Positions 16,890 through 25,744 are shown, numbered from the stretch's first letter. The stretch: DNA of 64,000 nt from Amycolatopsis sp. MtRt-6 (GCF_017308975.1 NZ_JADWPD010000036.1:26188-90187); one strand, 5' to 3'. Numbers and translations: made by a program. The notes: generated from the sequence alone by a model not told the origin.

Positions 16890-17879
16890 ATGACCGTCCT
16901 CGACAAGGTCGCGCCAGAAGGGAGTAAGGCCGGGGAGCGCGTGTCTCCCCGGCCCACCTTCCGTCATCGGTTGAGCCGGTGGGACGTCAAGGTCTCGCCG
17001 TACCTCTACATCGCGCCGTTCTTCATCGTGTTCGGGATCGTCGGGCTGTTCCCGCTGCTCTACACCGCGTACGTCTCGATGTTCAAGTGGGAGGCCGGGG
17101 CCGACCATCCCGACTTCCTCGGCGTCGACAACTACACGGAGCTCTTCGCCGACACGCAGTTCTGGAACGCGCTGGTCAACACGATCAGCATCTTCCTGCT
17201 CTCCAGTGTCCCGCAGATCATCATCGCGGTGCTGCTGGCCGCGTTGCTCGGGGCCCGGCTACGGGGCGCGACCGGGTGGCGCGTCGGCATCCTGCTGCCG
17301 TACGCGGCGAGCCTCGTCGCCATCGGCATCATCTTCGCCAACCTGTTCGGCCCCCAGTACGGGCTGATCAACGGCGTGCTGCAGACCATCGGGCTGGACC
17401 CGGTCGACTGGCAGGCCAGCCGGATCGGCAGCCACCTCGCCATCGCGACCATGGTCAACTGGCGCTGGACCGGGTACAACGCCCTGATCGTGCTGGCGGC
17501 CATGCAGGCCATCCCCAAGGAACTGCACGAGGCGGCGCTGATCGACGGCGCCGGCACCTGGCGGCGGTTCTTCCACGTCACGCTGCCGCTGCTCAAGCCC
17601 ACGCTGATCTTCGTCACCATCACCTCGACGATCGGCGGCCTGCAGATCTTCACCGAGCCGAAGCTGTTCGACGCGCAGCCGGGGTCCAGCAACGGCGGCT
17701 CGACCGGCCAGTTCCAGACCGTGACGCTGTACCTGTACCAGACGGCTTTCCAGAACGCCGATCTCGGCTACGCCTCGGCGATCGCCTGGGTGCTGTTCGT
17801 GATCATCGTGCTCATCGCGCTGGTGAACTTCTTCCTCACCGGCCGGATCGCCCGCACCCCGGCGGTGAAGAAGAAATGA
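16890..17879 (+). CDS. cebF: cellobiose ABC transporter permease
   Basis: A 329-residue inner-membrane permease of the MalF type. About six transmembrane segments are visible from residue 35 on. The cytoplasmic EAA loop, EAALIDGAGTWRRFFHVTLP, which contacts the ATPase, is present near residues 215-235. It starts 4 bp after cebE and its stop overlaps the cebG start (ATGA). No ATPase gene is in the window; in Streptomyces the shared MsiK ATPase fills this role from a distant locus. Confidence 0.93.
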   Translation: MTVLDKVAPEGSKAGERVSPRPTFRHRLSRWDVKVSPYLYIAPFFIVFGIVGLFPLLYTAYVSMFKWEAGADHPDFLGVDNYTELFADTQFWNALVNTISIFLLSSVPQIIIAVLLAALLGARLRGATGWRVGILLPYAASLVAIGIIFANLFGPQYGLINGVLQTIGLDPVDWQASRIGSHLAIATMVNWRWTGYNALIVLAAMQAIPKELHEAALIDGAGTWRRFFHVTLPLLKPTLIFVTITSTIGGLQIFTEPKLFDAQPGSSNGGSTGQFQTVTLYLYQTAFQNADLGYASAIAWVLFVIIVLIALVNFFLTGRIARTPAVKKK

Positions 17880-18763
17880 CAACACTCCAGAGTGACATTC
17901 CCACGGCCGGTACCCGGAAACCGGGCCTCCGGCAGAAGGTCGCCACGCTCGGCAAGCCACGCAAGGCGACCTACGTCGTGCTGGCGATCTTCGTGCTCGG
18001 CTCGCTGTTCCCGTTCTACTGGTCGTTCCTGGTGGCCAGCCGCGACAACGGGATGCTCACCGAGCGCATCCCGCCGTTCGTGCCCGGCGGCAACTTCTTC
18101 GCCAACGCGGCGCGGGTGTTCGACACCGTGCCGTTCTGGAAAGCGCTTGCCAACAGCGTCATCGTGTCCGGCACGGTGACGCTGACGACGGTGCTGTTCT
18201 CCTCGCTGGCCGGGTTCGCCTTCGCGAAACTCCGGTTCCGCGGGCGCAACAAGCTGTTCGTGTTCATCGTCGTCACCCTCGCGGTACCCACCCAGCTGGG
18301 CATCATCCCGCTGTTCATCGCGATGTCCGAACTGGGCTGGGCGGGGAGCCTGGCCGCGGTGATCGTGCCCAACCTGGTCACCGCGTTCGGCGTGTTCTGG
18401 ATGCGGCAGTACACAGTGGACGCTCTGCCGTACGAGCTCATCGAGGCCGCGCGCGTCGACGGCTGCAGCATGATCCGGATCTTCTGGAACGTCTGCATGC
18501 CCGCGGTGCGCCCGGCCGCGGCGATCCTCGCGATGTTCACGTTCATGATGTCGTGGAACGACTTCCTGTGGCCACTCGTCGTGCTGGACGCCGGCAACCC
18601 CACCGTCCAGGTGGCCCTGGAGAAGCTGCAGAGCGGCTACTACGTCGACTATTCGCTCGTCCTGGCCGGCACGACCCTGGCCACCATCCCCATCCTCATC
18701 GTCTTCGTCCTCCTCGGCCGCCAGATCGTGGCCGGGATCATGCAAGGTGCCGTGAAAGGGTGA
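17876..18763 (+). CDS. cebG: cellobiose ABC transporter permease
   Basis: A 295-residue MalG-type permease that pairs with CebF. Six transmembrane helices are apparent. The EAA loop reads EAARVDGCSMIRIFWNVCMP. The ATG overlaps the cebF stop by four bases, indicating translational coupling. The stop lies 2 bp before the bglC start. Confidence 0.93.
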   Translation: MTTLQSDIPTAGTRKPGLRQKVATLGKPRKATYVVLAIFVLGSLFPFYWSFLVASRDNGMLTERIPPFVPGGNFFANAARVFDTVPFWKALANSVIVSGTVTLTTVLFSSLAGFAFAKLRFRGRNKLFVFIVVTLAVPTQLGIIPLFIAMSELGWAGSLAAVIVPNLVTAFGVFWMRQYTVDALPYELIEAARVDGCSMIRIFWNVCMPAVRPAAAILAMFTFMMSWNDFLWPLVVLDAGNPTVQVALEKLQSGYYVDYSLVLAGTTLATIPILIVFVLLGRQIVAGIMQGAVKG

Positions 18764-18765
18764 AC

Positions 18766-20172
18766 ATGTCCGTACATCCCGACAGCGTTCGGGCGGAGAC
18801 CGCGTTGATGTTCCCGCCTGGCTTCGTCTGGGGGGCCGCGACCGCGGCGTTCCAGGTGGAAGGAGCCACGACGGCCGACGGGCGCACCGATTCGGTCTGG
18901 GACGTCTTCGCACGCCGCCCGGGAGCGGTCCGGGGCGGCGACAACGGCGAACCGGCGGCCGACCACTACCGGCGGTACTCCGAAGACGTCGGGCTGATGC
19001 GCCGGCTCAACCTCGGTGCCTACCGCTTCTCGCTGGCCTGGCCGCGGGTGCGGCCGGACGGTGGTGCGGCGAACGCCGCCGGGCTCGCGTTCTACGACCG
19101 GCTGGTCGACTGCCTGCTCGAGTCCGGGATCCAGCCGTGGGCGACGCTGTACCACTGGGACCTCCCGCAGGCGCTGGAGGAGCAGGGCGGCTGGACGAAC
19201 CGGGACACCGCCTACCGGTTCGCCGAGTACGCCGAGACCGTGCTGGCGCGGCTGGGCGACCGCGTCGCCAGCTGGTCGACGCTCAACGAGCCGTGGTGTG
19301 CGGCGATGCTCGGCTACGCGGGCGGTATCCACGCCCCCGGCCGCACCGACCACCCGGCGGCCGTCGCCGCCACCCACCACCTGCTGCTGGGTCACGGCCT
19401 GGCGATGGACATCATCCGGCAGCACGCCCCGGACATCCCGGCCGGCATCACGCTGAACCTGTACCCGGTCGCCCCGCACGACCCGGCGAACGTCGCCGAC
19501 GTCTCCGCGGCCCGGCGCATCGACGGCCTCCAGAACCGGCTGTTCCTCGACCCGGTGCTGCGCGGCGGCTACCCGGACGACCTGGTCGCCGACCTCGAGC
19601 CGTTCGGGCTGGGCTCGGTCGTGCGGGACGACGACGCCGCGGTCATCGCCGCGCACGTCGACTGGCTGGGCGTGAACTACTACCGCGACTACCGCGTCGC
19701 GGGCCGCCCGGTGCCGGGCAGCGAGCCGGCGGGCGGCGAGTGGGTCGGCGCGGGCGACGTGCACTTCGTCCCGGACCCGGCGGCGCCCCGCACCGACTCC
19801 GGCTGGGAGGTCCAGCCGGGCGGGCTGACCGAGTCCCTGCTGCAGGTGCACCGCGGCTACCGGCCGATCCCGCTGTACATCACGGAGAACGGCGCGGCCT
19901 ACCCCGACGTCATCTCCGACGGCGGTGACATCGTCGACACCGACCGCGTGGCGTTCCTGGACTCCCACCTGCGGGCCTGCCACGACGCCATCGCGGCCGG
20001 CGTCGACCTGCGCGGGTACTTCTACTGGTCGCTGCTGGACAACTTCGAGTGGGCGGAGGGCTACGCGAAGCGGTTCGGCCTGGTCCACGTCGACTACGAC
20101 ACGCAGCGGCGGACGCCGAAGCAGAGTGCCCACTGGTACTCCCGGGTGATCGGCCTCAACGGCCTCGGCTGA
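18766..20172 (+). CDS. bglC: GH1 beta-glucosidase (intracellular cellobiase)
   Basis: A 468-residue cytoplasmic retaining beta-glucosidase, without signal peptide. The acid/base Glu is in STLNEPW and the nucleophile in YITENGAA. The N-terminal GFVWGAATAAFQVEGA and C-terminal YFYWSLLDNFEWAEGY signatures are complete. It hydrolyses cellobiose brought in by CebEFG. The ATG follows GAAAGGG inside the cebG end. It is the last gene of the operon; a nested palindromic repeat follows at 20181. Confidence 0.95.
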   Translation: MSVHPDSVRAETALMFPPGFVWGAATAAFQVEGATTADGRTDSVWDVFARRPGAVRGGDNGEPAADHYRRYSEDVGLMRRLNLGAYRFSLAWPRVRPDGGAANAAGLAFYDRLVDCLLESGIQPWATLYHWDLPQALEEQGGWTNRDTAYRFAEYAETVLARLGDRVASWSTLNEPWCAAMLGYAGGIHAPGRTDHPAAVAATHHLLLGHGLAMDIIRQHAPDIPAGITLNLYPVAPHDPANVADVSAARRIDGLQNRLFLDPVLRGGYPDDLVADLEPFGLGSVVRDDDAAVIAAHVDWLGVNYYRDYRVAGRPVPGSEPAGGEWVGAGDVHFVPDPAAPRTDSGWEVQPGGLTESLLQVHRGYRPIPLYITENGAAYPDVISDGGDIVDTDRVAFLDSHLRACHDAIAAGVDLRGYFYWSLLDNFEWAEGYAKRFGLVHVDYDTQRRTPKQSAHWYSRVIGLNGLG

Positions 20173-20180
20173 TCCCCGAG

Positions 20181-20263
20181 CGCCCCAAGGCGGCCTTGGT
20201 TGCGTTGAACGCACCGAAGGCCGCCTTGGGTGCGTTCAACGCACCCAAGGCCACATTGGGGCG
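20181..20263. repeat. nested palindromic intergenic repeat
   Basis: An 83-bp element with outer arms CGCCCCAAGGCGGCCTTGG and CCAAGGCCACATTGGGGCG and inner TGCGTT(G/C)AACGCA palindromes. It is related to the element at 30300-30359. It lies just after the bglC stop and may act as a terminator or RNA-stabilising hairpin. Confidence 0.75.
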
Positions 20264-20312
20264 CTTGAGCCGGGGCGTGCATTCCGCGGGGCGCGTTGCC
20301 AGACTGGCCGGT

Positions 20313-22079
20313 ATGGGACTGCGCAGCGAAGCTTGGTTCAACAACCCCGCCGACCCCGGGATGACCGCGCTCTACCTCGAGCGTTACCAGAACTGGGGCC
20401 TCACCCGGGAGGAGCTGCAGTCCGGCAGGCCGATCATCGGGATCGCGCAGACCGGCTCCGACCTCACGCCCTGCAACCGGCACCACCTCCAGCTGGCCGA
20501 CCGTACCCGCGAGGGCATCCGCGAGGCCGGTGGCATCGCGATCGAGTTCCCCGTCCACCCGATCCAGGAGACCGGCAAGCGCCCGACCGCCGCGCTCGAC
20601 CGCAACCTCGCCTACCTCGGCCTCGTGGAGACCCTCTACGGCTACCCGATCGACGGCGTCGTGCTCACCACCGGCTGCGACAAGACCACCCCGGCGTGCC
20701 TGATGGCCGCCGCGACCGTCGACATCCCCGCCATCGTGCTGTCCGGCGGCCCGATGCTCAACGGCTGGTACGGCGGCGAGCGCACCGGCTCGGGCACGAT
20801 CATCTGGAAGGCGCGGGAGCTGCTCGCCGCCGGCGAGATCGACGACGCCGGGTTCATGGAGCTCGTCGCGTCGTCCGCGCCGTCGCCCGGGCACTGCAAC
20901 ACGATGGGCACCGCGTCCACGATGAACGCGCTCGCCGAGGCCCTCGGGATGAGCCTGCCCGGCTGCGCCGCCATCCCGGCCCCGCACCGCGACCGGGCGC
21001 GGATGGCCTACCGGACCGGGCTGCGGATCGTCGAGCTGGTCCGCGAAGACGTCAAGCCGTCGGACATCCTGACGCGCGAGGCGTTCGAGAACGCCATCGT
21101 GGTGAGCTCCGCGATCGGCGGCTCGACCAACGCCCCCATCCACATCGGCGCCATCGCCCGGCACATCGGCGTCGACCTGCCACTGGACGACTGGCAGCGG
21201 CTCGGGCACGGCGTCCCGCTGCTGGTCGACCTGCAGCCGGCGGGCAAGTACCTCGGCGAGGAGTTCCACCGCGCCGGCGGGGTCCCGGCCGTGGTGCACG
21301 AGCTGATGCGGCACGGGCTGATCCACGAGGACGCGCCGACCGTCAACGGCCACCCCATCGGCGACAACTGCCGCGACGCCGAGGCCGGCGACCGGGACGT
21401 CATCCGGACCTTCGACACCGCCCTCACCCCCGACGCCGGGTTCCTGGTCCTCAAGGGCAACCTCTTCGACGCGGCGATCATGAAGTCCAGCGTGATCTCG
21501 CCGGAGTTCCGGCGGCGGTACCTGGCCGGGGGCGTCTACGAGGGCACCGCGGTCGTGTTCGACGGCCCGGAGGACTACCACGCCCGCATCGACGACCCCG
21601 GCCTCGGCGTCGACGAGCACTCGCTGCTGGTCATGCGCGGCACCGGCCCGCTCGGCTATCCGGGCTCCGCGGAGGTGGTGAACATGCGGCCGCCGGCGGA
21701 GCTGATCAAGCGGGGCGTGCACGAGCTGCCCTGCCTCGGCGACGGCCGCCAGTCGGGCACCTCCGGCTCGCCGTCGATCCTCAACGCCTCCCCCGAAGCC
21801 GCGGCCGGCGGCGGCCTCGCCGTGCTGCGGACCGGGGACCGGGTCCGGATCGACCTCGGCGCCGGCACCGCGGACGTGCTCGTCTCCGACGAGGAACTCG
21901 CGCGCCGCCACCGGGAACTGGCCGCGGCGGGCGGCTACCCGGTGCCCCCGGCGCAGACGCCGTGGCAGGAGATCCAGCGGTCCATGGTCGACCAGCTCTG
22001 CGACGGCATGGTGCTGCGTCCGGCCGTCGCCTACCAGCGCATCGCCACGACGAAGGGAATTCCCCGCGACAACCACTGA
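20313..22079 (+). CDS. IlvD/Edd-family sugar-acid dehydratase
   Basis: A 588-residue Fe-S dehydratase of the IlvD/EDD family. The three cluster Cys are visible in DLTPCNRHH, TTGCDKTTPACLM and PGHCNTMGTAS. The internal features (NPADPGMTALYLERYQNWG start, GYPGSAEVVNM, SGTSGSPSILNASPE) fit the pentonate/L-arabinonate/D-xylonate dehydratase branch better than valine-pathway IlvD; this is a family-level judgement. Such enzymes convert sugar acids to 2-keto-3-deoxy acids. The ATG at 20313 has only a weak ribosome site. It stands 140 bp after bglC, behind the repeat, so is probably transcribed separately. Confidence 0.85.
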   Translation: MGLRSEAWFNNPADPGMTALYLERYQNWGLTREELQSGRPIIGIAQTGSDLTPCNRHHLQLADRTREGIREAGGIAIEFPVHPIQETGKRPTAALDRNLAYLGLVETLYGYPIDGVVLTTGCDKTTPACLMAAATVDIPAIVLSGGPMLNGWYGGERTGSGTIIWKARELLAAGEIDDAGFMELVASSAPSPGHCNTMGTASTMNALAEALGMSLPGCAAIPAPHRDRARMAYRTGLRIVELVREDVKPSDILTREAFENAIVVSSAIGGSTNAPIHIGAIARHIGVDLPLDDWQRLGHGVPLLVDLQPAGKYLGEEFHRAGGVPAVVHELMRHGLIHEDAPTVNGHPIGDNCRDAEAGDRDVIRTFDTALTPDAGFLVLKGNLFDAAIMKSSVISPEFRRRYLAGGVYEGTAVVFDGPEDYHARIDDPGLGVDEHSLLVMRGTGPLGYPGSAEVVNMRPPAELIKRGVHELPCLGDGRQSGTSGSPSILNASPEAAAGGGLAVLRTGDRVRIDLGAGTADVLVSDEELARRHRELAAAGGYPVPPAQTPWQEIQRSMVDQLCDGMVLRPAVAYQRIATTKGIPRDNH

Positions 22080-22086
22080 TCCCGGC

Positions 22087-22112
22087 GCTTCGCCCGCCCG
22101 GAAAACGGGTAT
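22087..22112 (+). promoter_or_regulatory. SigB/SigF-type promoter (DUF3040 gene)
   Basis: GCTT-N16-GGGTAT fits the GNNT-N14-16-GGGTA(C/T) pattern of actinobacterial SigB/SigF promoters and lies 32 bp before the gene at 22144. Confidence 0.6.
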
Positions 22113-22143
22113 CCCCAGCGATAGCCGAGGCGAGGAGGCCCCC

Positions 22144-22449
22144 ATGCTCCCGGATCGAGAACGGCACGCCCTGCGCGAGATCGAGGCGGAACTGCGCGCG
22201 AGTGATCCCGCGTTCGCCGCCGCCCTCAGCGGTCGCAAGCCGCGTTCGCCCAGGCGCTGGAACCTGTTGCTGGTGCTCTGCGACGTCACGGCGGTGGTGA
22301 TGCTGCTCGTCGGCCTGTTCGCCCGCGACGCCGCGCTCGTGCTCTGGGGCACGGTGAGCGCGGGCGCCCTGGTGGCCTGGCACATCGCCCGCGCCGAGTC
22401 GGTCCGCGAGTCCACTGAGGACGGTACCGCCGCGGCCGGTTCCCGCTGA
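22144..22449 (+). CDS. DUF3040 small membrane protein
   Basis: A 101-residue protein. The N-terminal 45 residues are charged and helical (RERHALREIEAELRASDP), then two transmembrane helices follow (about 45-62 and 66-83), with a charged tail. This layout is that of DUF3040 proteins, common in actinomycetes and of unknown role. GAGGAGG is 7 bp upstream of the ATG. A GGGTAT promoter suggests stress-sigma control. Confidence 0.82.
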   Translation: MLPDRERHALREIEAELRASDPAFAAALSGRKPRSPRRWNLLLVLCDVTAVVMLLVGLFARDAALVLWGTVSAGALVAWHIARAESVRESTEDGTAAAGSR

Positions 22450-22456
22450 AGCGCGG

Positions 22457-22494
22457 CACGGCCGCCCCCGGAACTCGCGCCGGGGGCGGCCGTG
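22457..22494. terminator. bidirectional hairpin terminator
   Basis: A perfect 15-bp stem (CACGGCCGCCCCCGG at 22457-22471 and its complement at 22480-22494) with an 8-nt loop, lying between two convergent genes. It has no T-run, as is usual in actinomycetes. Confidence 0.8.
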
Positions 22495-22512
22495 TGGCGT
22501 AGGAGGGGTCAC

Positions 22513-22929
22513 TCAGTCGTAGGACAGGGCCTCGACCAGCTCGCCGGCGGTCGGGTTCGACAGCGCCCTGGCCACGTCGGCCTGGGCGACGATGCCGACG
22601 AGGTCGTGCCCGTCGATCACCGGCAGCCGGCGGACGCGGTGCTCGGACATCGTGCGCAGGATCTCCTGGGCGTCGTCGTCCGCGCCGATCGTGACGACCT
22701 CGCCCTGGGCGAGCTCGCCGGTGTGGACCGCGCGCGGGTCCTTGCCCTCGGCCAGCACCTTCACGACGATGTCGCGGTCGGTGATCATGCCCTTGAGCCG
22801 GTTGTCCTCACCGCAGATCGGCAGGGCGCCGACGCCTTTCTGCGCCATGGTGACCGCGGCGTCGTGCACGGTGTCGGACTCCCGGGCGCAGGTCGCGTCG
22901 GACGTCATGATGTCGCGTGCGGTGGTCAT
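22513..22929 (-). CDS. two-CBS-domain protein (Hrp1-like)
   Basis: A 138-residue protein made only of a CBS pair: TARDIMTSDATCARESDTV to LKGMITDRDIVVKVL, then the second repeat ending LVGIVAQADVARAL. It resembles Mycobacterium Hrp1 (Rv2626c), a dormancy/stress protein. CBS pairs usually bind adenosyl nucleotides, but the ligand here is unknown. The ATG at 22929 follows AAAGGAG. It is divergent from the UdgX gene; GGGTAG and GGGAAT boxes in the 87-bp space suggest stress-sigma control of both. Confidence 0.88.
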   Translation of the reverse strand: MTTARDIMTSDATCARESDTVHDAAVTMAQKGVGALPICGEDNRLKGMITDRDIVVKVLAEGKDPRAVHTGELAQGEVVTIGADDDAQEILRTMSEHRVRRLPVIDGHDLVGIVAQADVARALSNPTAGELVEALSYD

Positions 22930-22963
22930 CGTGAACTCCTTTCTCTGGGGCGTTGTCCTCCGG

Positions 22964-22988
22964 CTACCCGGACCGGCGGGGTTTACCC
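22964..22988 (-). promoter_or_regulatory. SigB/SigF-type promoter (CBS gene)
   Basis: On the minus strand GGGT-N15-GGGTAG, with the -10 at 22969-22964, 35 bp before the CBS protein start. It fits the relaxed GNNT consensus only. Confidence 0.5.
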
Positions 22989-23006
22989 GTGCCGCGGACG
23001 GGGAAT
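22981..23006 (+). promoter_or_regulatory. possible SigB/SigF-type promoter (UdgX gene)
   Basis: GTTT-N16-GGGAAT, ending 11 bp before the ATG at 23017. The -10 deviates from GGGTA(C/T), so the call is tentative. Confidence 0.45.
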
Positions 23007-23016
23007 TTCCGGAGGC

Positions 23017-23649
23017 ATGCCGGATTCCCGCGGTGCCGAGCCACCGGACACCACCGACCTCGACCGGTTGCGGTCGGCGGCGTCCGGGTGCCAGGGCTGC
23101 CCGCTCTACCAGGACGCCACGCAAACCGTCTTCGGCGAGGGCGACGCCGGGGCGACGGTCCTCGTCGTCGGCGAGCAGCCGGGCGACAAGGAGGACCTCG
23201 CGGGCGAGCCGTTCGTGGGGCCGGCCGGCAAGCTGCTGGACCGCGCCTTCGCCGAAGCCGGCTTCGACCGGCGGTCGTTGTACGTCACCAACGCGGTCAA
23301 GCACTTCAAGTTCAAGCGCGACGAACGCGGGAAGCGCCGCATCCACCAGAAGCCGGGCCGCACCGAGGTGGTCGCGTGCCGCCCGTGGCTGCTGGCCGAG
23401 CTGCGCGCGGTGCGCCCGGAGCTGGTGCTGCTGCTGGGCGCGACGGCCGCGCAGTCGTTGCTGGGCCCGAAGTTCCGGCTCACCGCCCACCGCGGCGAGC
23501 CCCTGGAAGCACCGGCGGACGTCGCCGATCTGGTGCCCTCGGCGATGGCCACGGTCCACCCGTCGGCGGTGCTGCGGGCCCCGGACCGGGACGACGCCTA
23601 CGCGGGCTTCGTCGCCGATCTGCAGGCCGCGGCGAAGCTGCTCAGGTGA
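23017..23649 (+). CDS. UdgX-family uracil-DNA glycosylase
   Basis: A 210-residue Fe-S uracil-DNA glycosylase. Four Cys are visible near CQGCPLY, TNAVKHF is typical of the type 4/5 relatives, and motif A is GEQPGDKED. The insert GKRRIHQKPGRTE matches the R-loop of UdgX, in which the His attacks the abasic site and forms a covalent protein-DNA link. VHPSAVLR is the second active-site motif. The ATG has a GGAGG site. The 3' end overlaps the convergent LigD-polymerase gene by 8 bp, placing three DNA-repair genes together. Confidence 0.9.
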   Translation: MPDSRGAEPPDTTDLDRLRSAASGCQGCPLYQDATQTVFGEGDAGATVLVVGEQPGDKEDLAGEPFVGPAGKLLDRAFAEAGFDRRSLYVTNAVKHFKFKRDERGKRRIHQKPGRTEVVACRPWLLAELRAVRPELVLLLGATAAQSLLGPKFRLTAHRGEPLEAPADVADLVPSAMATVHPSAVLRAPDRDDAYAGFVADLQAAAKLLR

Positions 23650-24505
23650 GGCCCTTCAGCGCCTGCTCGGCCGAGCCCGCGTGCTCGTCGAGGTTCCGCC
23701 AGGGGTCCTCCTTGCGGGCCAGCCGCTGCCTCTCCTTGCCCAGCGCCCAGCCGTCCGGCGCCGCCTTGCCCAGCTCGCGCCAGTCCAGCGGGGTGGCGGC
23801 CGCGGCCCCCGGGCGGGCCCGCAGCGAGTACGGCGCGACGACCGTCTGCGCGTACCCGTTGCGGTTGGCGTCCAGGAAGATCCGGTCGCCGCGTTTTTCC
23901 TTGCGCTGAGCCGTGGTCAGCCGGTCCGGATCAGCCGCCGCGACCCGGTCGGCGAGGGCGCGGGACAGCTCCAGCACCACCTCCGTGTCCGACTTCGCGT
24001 CCAGCGGCGCGAGCACATGGAACCCGCGGCCGCCGGTGGCCTGGACGAACGCGGTCAGGCCGGCCCGCTCGTAGTGGTCGCGGATGCGCCGGGCGACGGC
24101 GCGCAGCTCCGCGACCGGCGTGCCTTCCGGCGGGTCGAGGTCCAGCACCAACCGGTCCGGGCGCTCTGGAGCATCCACAGTGGACAGCCAGACGTGGAAC
24201 TCCACGGTTCCCTGGTTCGCCAGGTACGCCAGTGTCTCGGCGTCCTCGCACACGACGTATTCGTCGGTGCCACCGCCGCGCCGGGGCACCCGTTCGACGC
24301 GGATCGAGTCCGGGAAGTGCTCCCCCGGGTGCTTCTGGAACCAGCCCTGCTCGCCGATGCCGTCGGGGAAGCGCCGCAGCGTCAGCGGGCGGCCGCGCAG
24401 GTGCGGCAGCATGACGTTCGCGACGGCGCGGTAGTACTCGACGACATCGCCCTTGGTCAGCCCGTCGCCGGGGTAGAACACCTTGTCCGGGTGGGAAGTC
24501 TTCAC
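23642..24505 (-). CDS. ligD: LigD-type NHEJ polymerase/primase domain
   Basis: A 287-residue stand-alone polymerase domain of the bacterial NHEJ system. Typical segments are SHPDKVFYPGDGLTKGDVVEY, a metal-binding DLDPP motif and the ATGGRGFHVLAPL motif. It fills and end-processes double-strand breaks together with Ku and a ligase. There is no ligase or phosphoesterase domain, so these must be encoded elsewhere, as in Streptomyces. The GTG start lies 25 bp after the Ku stop, so the two genes are co-transcribed. Confidence 0.92.
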   Translation of the reverse strand: MKTSHPDKVFYPGDGLTKGDVVEYYRAVANVMLPHLRGRPLTLRRFPDGIGEQGWFQKHPGEHFPDSIRVERVPRRGGGTDEYVVCEDAETLAYLANQGTVEFHVWLSTVDAPERPDRLVLDLDPPEGTPVAELRAVARRIRDHYERAGLTAFVQATGGRGFHVLAPLDAKSDTEVVLELSRALADRVAAADPDRLTTAQRKEKRGDRIFLDANRNGYAQTVVAPYSLRARPGAAAATPLDWRELGKAAPDGWALGKERQRLARKEDPWRNLDEHAGSAEQALKGLT

Positions 24506-24530
24506 GTGCGCACCCGTACGACGTCGGCGG

Positions 24531-25457
24531 TCACGACGCCTTCAGGGCCTTCTCGAGCTCGGCCCGCGTCATCTTCGACCGGCCCTTCACGCCCTGCTCA
24601 CGGGCCAGCTTGTCCAACTCGGACTTGGACAGCTCGGCCAGCTTCTTCCCGGCCTTCTTCTTCGGTTCCTTGCCGCCGCTCTTGCGGTTCTTGACGCTGC
24701 GCGACAGCGCCTCGAACAGGTCGACGACGTCGGCCGAGGGCTCCGGCTCCTCCTCGTGGGTGATCTCCTTGCCGGCTTCCTTCGCCTTGATCAGCTCTTC
24801 GACGCGCTTCGAGTACTCGTCGCGGTAGTCCTCGGGTTTCCAGGGCGCGGTCATCTCGTCGACGAGCGCGAGCGCCATGTCGAGTTCCTTGGGCCGCGGT
24901 TTCGGCAGCTGCGGCAGCGTGCCCATGACGTCCTTCGGCTTCCGCAGGTCCGCGACGAAGTGCAGGGTGTTCAGCACCATCACGTCCTCGCCGGCGCGGA
25001 CGGCCGCGAGGTACTCCTTGCCGCGCAACACGAACTTCGCGATGCCGGCCTTTTCGCTGCGGTCCATCGCCTGCAGCAGCAGGCCGTACGCCTTGGCGAA
25101 GTCCTCCTTCGCCGGCTTGAGCCAGTACGTCTTGTCGAAGAACCACGGGTCGATCTCGTCGAGCTCGACGAACTGCTCGATGTCGATCCGGCGCGACCGC
25201 TCGGGCGCGATCTCGTCCAGCTCGTCCGGTTCGACGAGCACGTGGTCCCCGCCGCCGAGGTCGTAGCCCTTGACGATCTCGTCCTGGGTGACCTCTTCGC
25301 CGGTCCGCTCGTTGACCCGGCGGTTGCGGATGCGGTCCGACGTCCCGCGTTCGAACTGGTGGAAGTGGATCGTGTGGTCCGCCACCGCCGGGTACAGCTC
25401 CACCGGCACGGTGACCAGCCCCAGGCTCAGCGCGCCGCTCCACACCGGTCGGGCCAT
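24531..25457 (-). CDS. ku: Ku DNA end-binding protein
   Basis: A 308-residue bacterial Ku homodimer subunit. The start PVWSGALSLGLVTVPVELY, VLVEPDELDEIAPE and the AKEDFAKAYGLLLQAM region are diagnostic. Residues beyond about 255 form a Lys-rich tail with a HeH/Rho_N-like unit (LDKLAREQGVKGRSKMT then RAELEKAL), an extended C-terminus that can add DNA binding. The tail motif recurs in the small protein at 28634. The gene is preceded by a 65-aa gene and followed by ligD, with a GGGTAA promoter in front of the set. Confidence 0.95.
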   Translation of the reverse strand: MARPVWSGALSLGLVTVPVELYPAVADHTIHFHQFERGTSDRIRNRRVNERTGEEVTQDEIVKGYDLGGGDHVLVEPDELDEIAPERSRRIDIEQFVELDEIDPWFFDKTYWLKPAKEDFAKAYGLLLQAMDRSEKAGIAKFVLRGKEYLAAVRAGEDVMVLNTLHFVADLRKPKDVMGTLPQLPKPRPKELDMALALVDEMTAPWKPEDYRDEYSKRVEELIKAKEAGKEITHEEEPEPSADVVDLFEALSRSVKNRKSGGKEPKKKAGKKLAELSKSELDKLAREQGVKGRSKMTRAELEKALKAS

Positions 25458-25484
25458 GTCGTCCTCCTCGCCCCGCGTCCCGGC

Positions 25485-25682
25485 TCAGGCGACGTCGCTG
25501 CTGCGGCGGCTGCTCCGGTGCAGCCCCAGCATCTCGAGCAGCCGCGCGCAGTCCTCGGGGTCCTTCGCCCGGGCGGCCACGGCCAGCGCCGCCTTGTGGC
25601 GCGTGCGCTCCAGTTCCGGCGAGTCCCCGCCGTCGGCCAGCAGGTCCGCCACCGGCCGCAGATCGTTGCGCTTGTCCCGCAT
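25485..25682 (-). CDS. small hypothetical protein upstream of ku
   Basis: A 65-residue charged, helical protein (DKRNDLRPVADLLADGG then ARAKDPEDCARLLEMLGL). I do not recognise a family. A strong GGAGGGGAG ribosome site and a matching promoter support it as a gene. It ends 27 bp before ku on the same strand and probably belongs to the same transcript, which makes a link to DNA-end repair or to stress possible but unproven. Confidence 0.6.
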   Translation of the reverse strand: MRDKRNDLRPVADLLADGGDSPELERTRHKAALAVAARAKDPEDCARLLEMLGLHRSSRRSSDVA

Positions 25683-25718
25683 CTTTCGCTCCCCTCCGGC
25701 AGTCCGTTCGCCGGCGGG

Positions 25719-25744
25719 TTACCCCGGATCACCGCGGGCAACAC
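25719..25744 (-). promoter_or_regulatory. SigB/SigF-type promoter of the ku-ligD operon
   Basis: Minus strand GTGT-N16-GGGTAA, with the -10 at 25724-25719, 36 bp before the 65-aa gene. It is the only evident promoter for that gene, ku and ligD. Confidence 0.7.
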
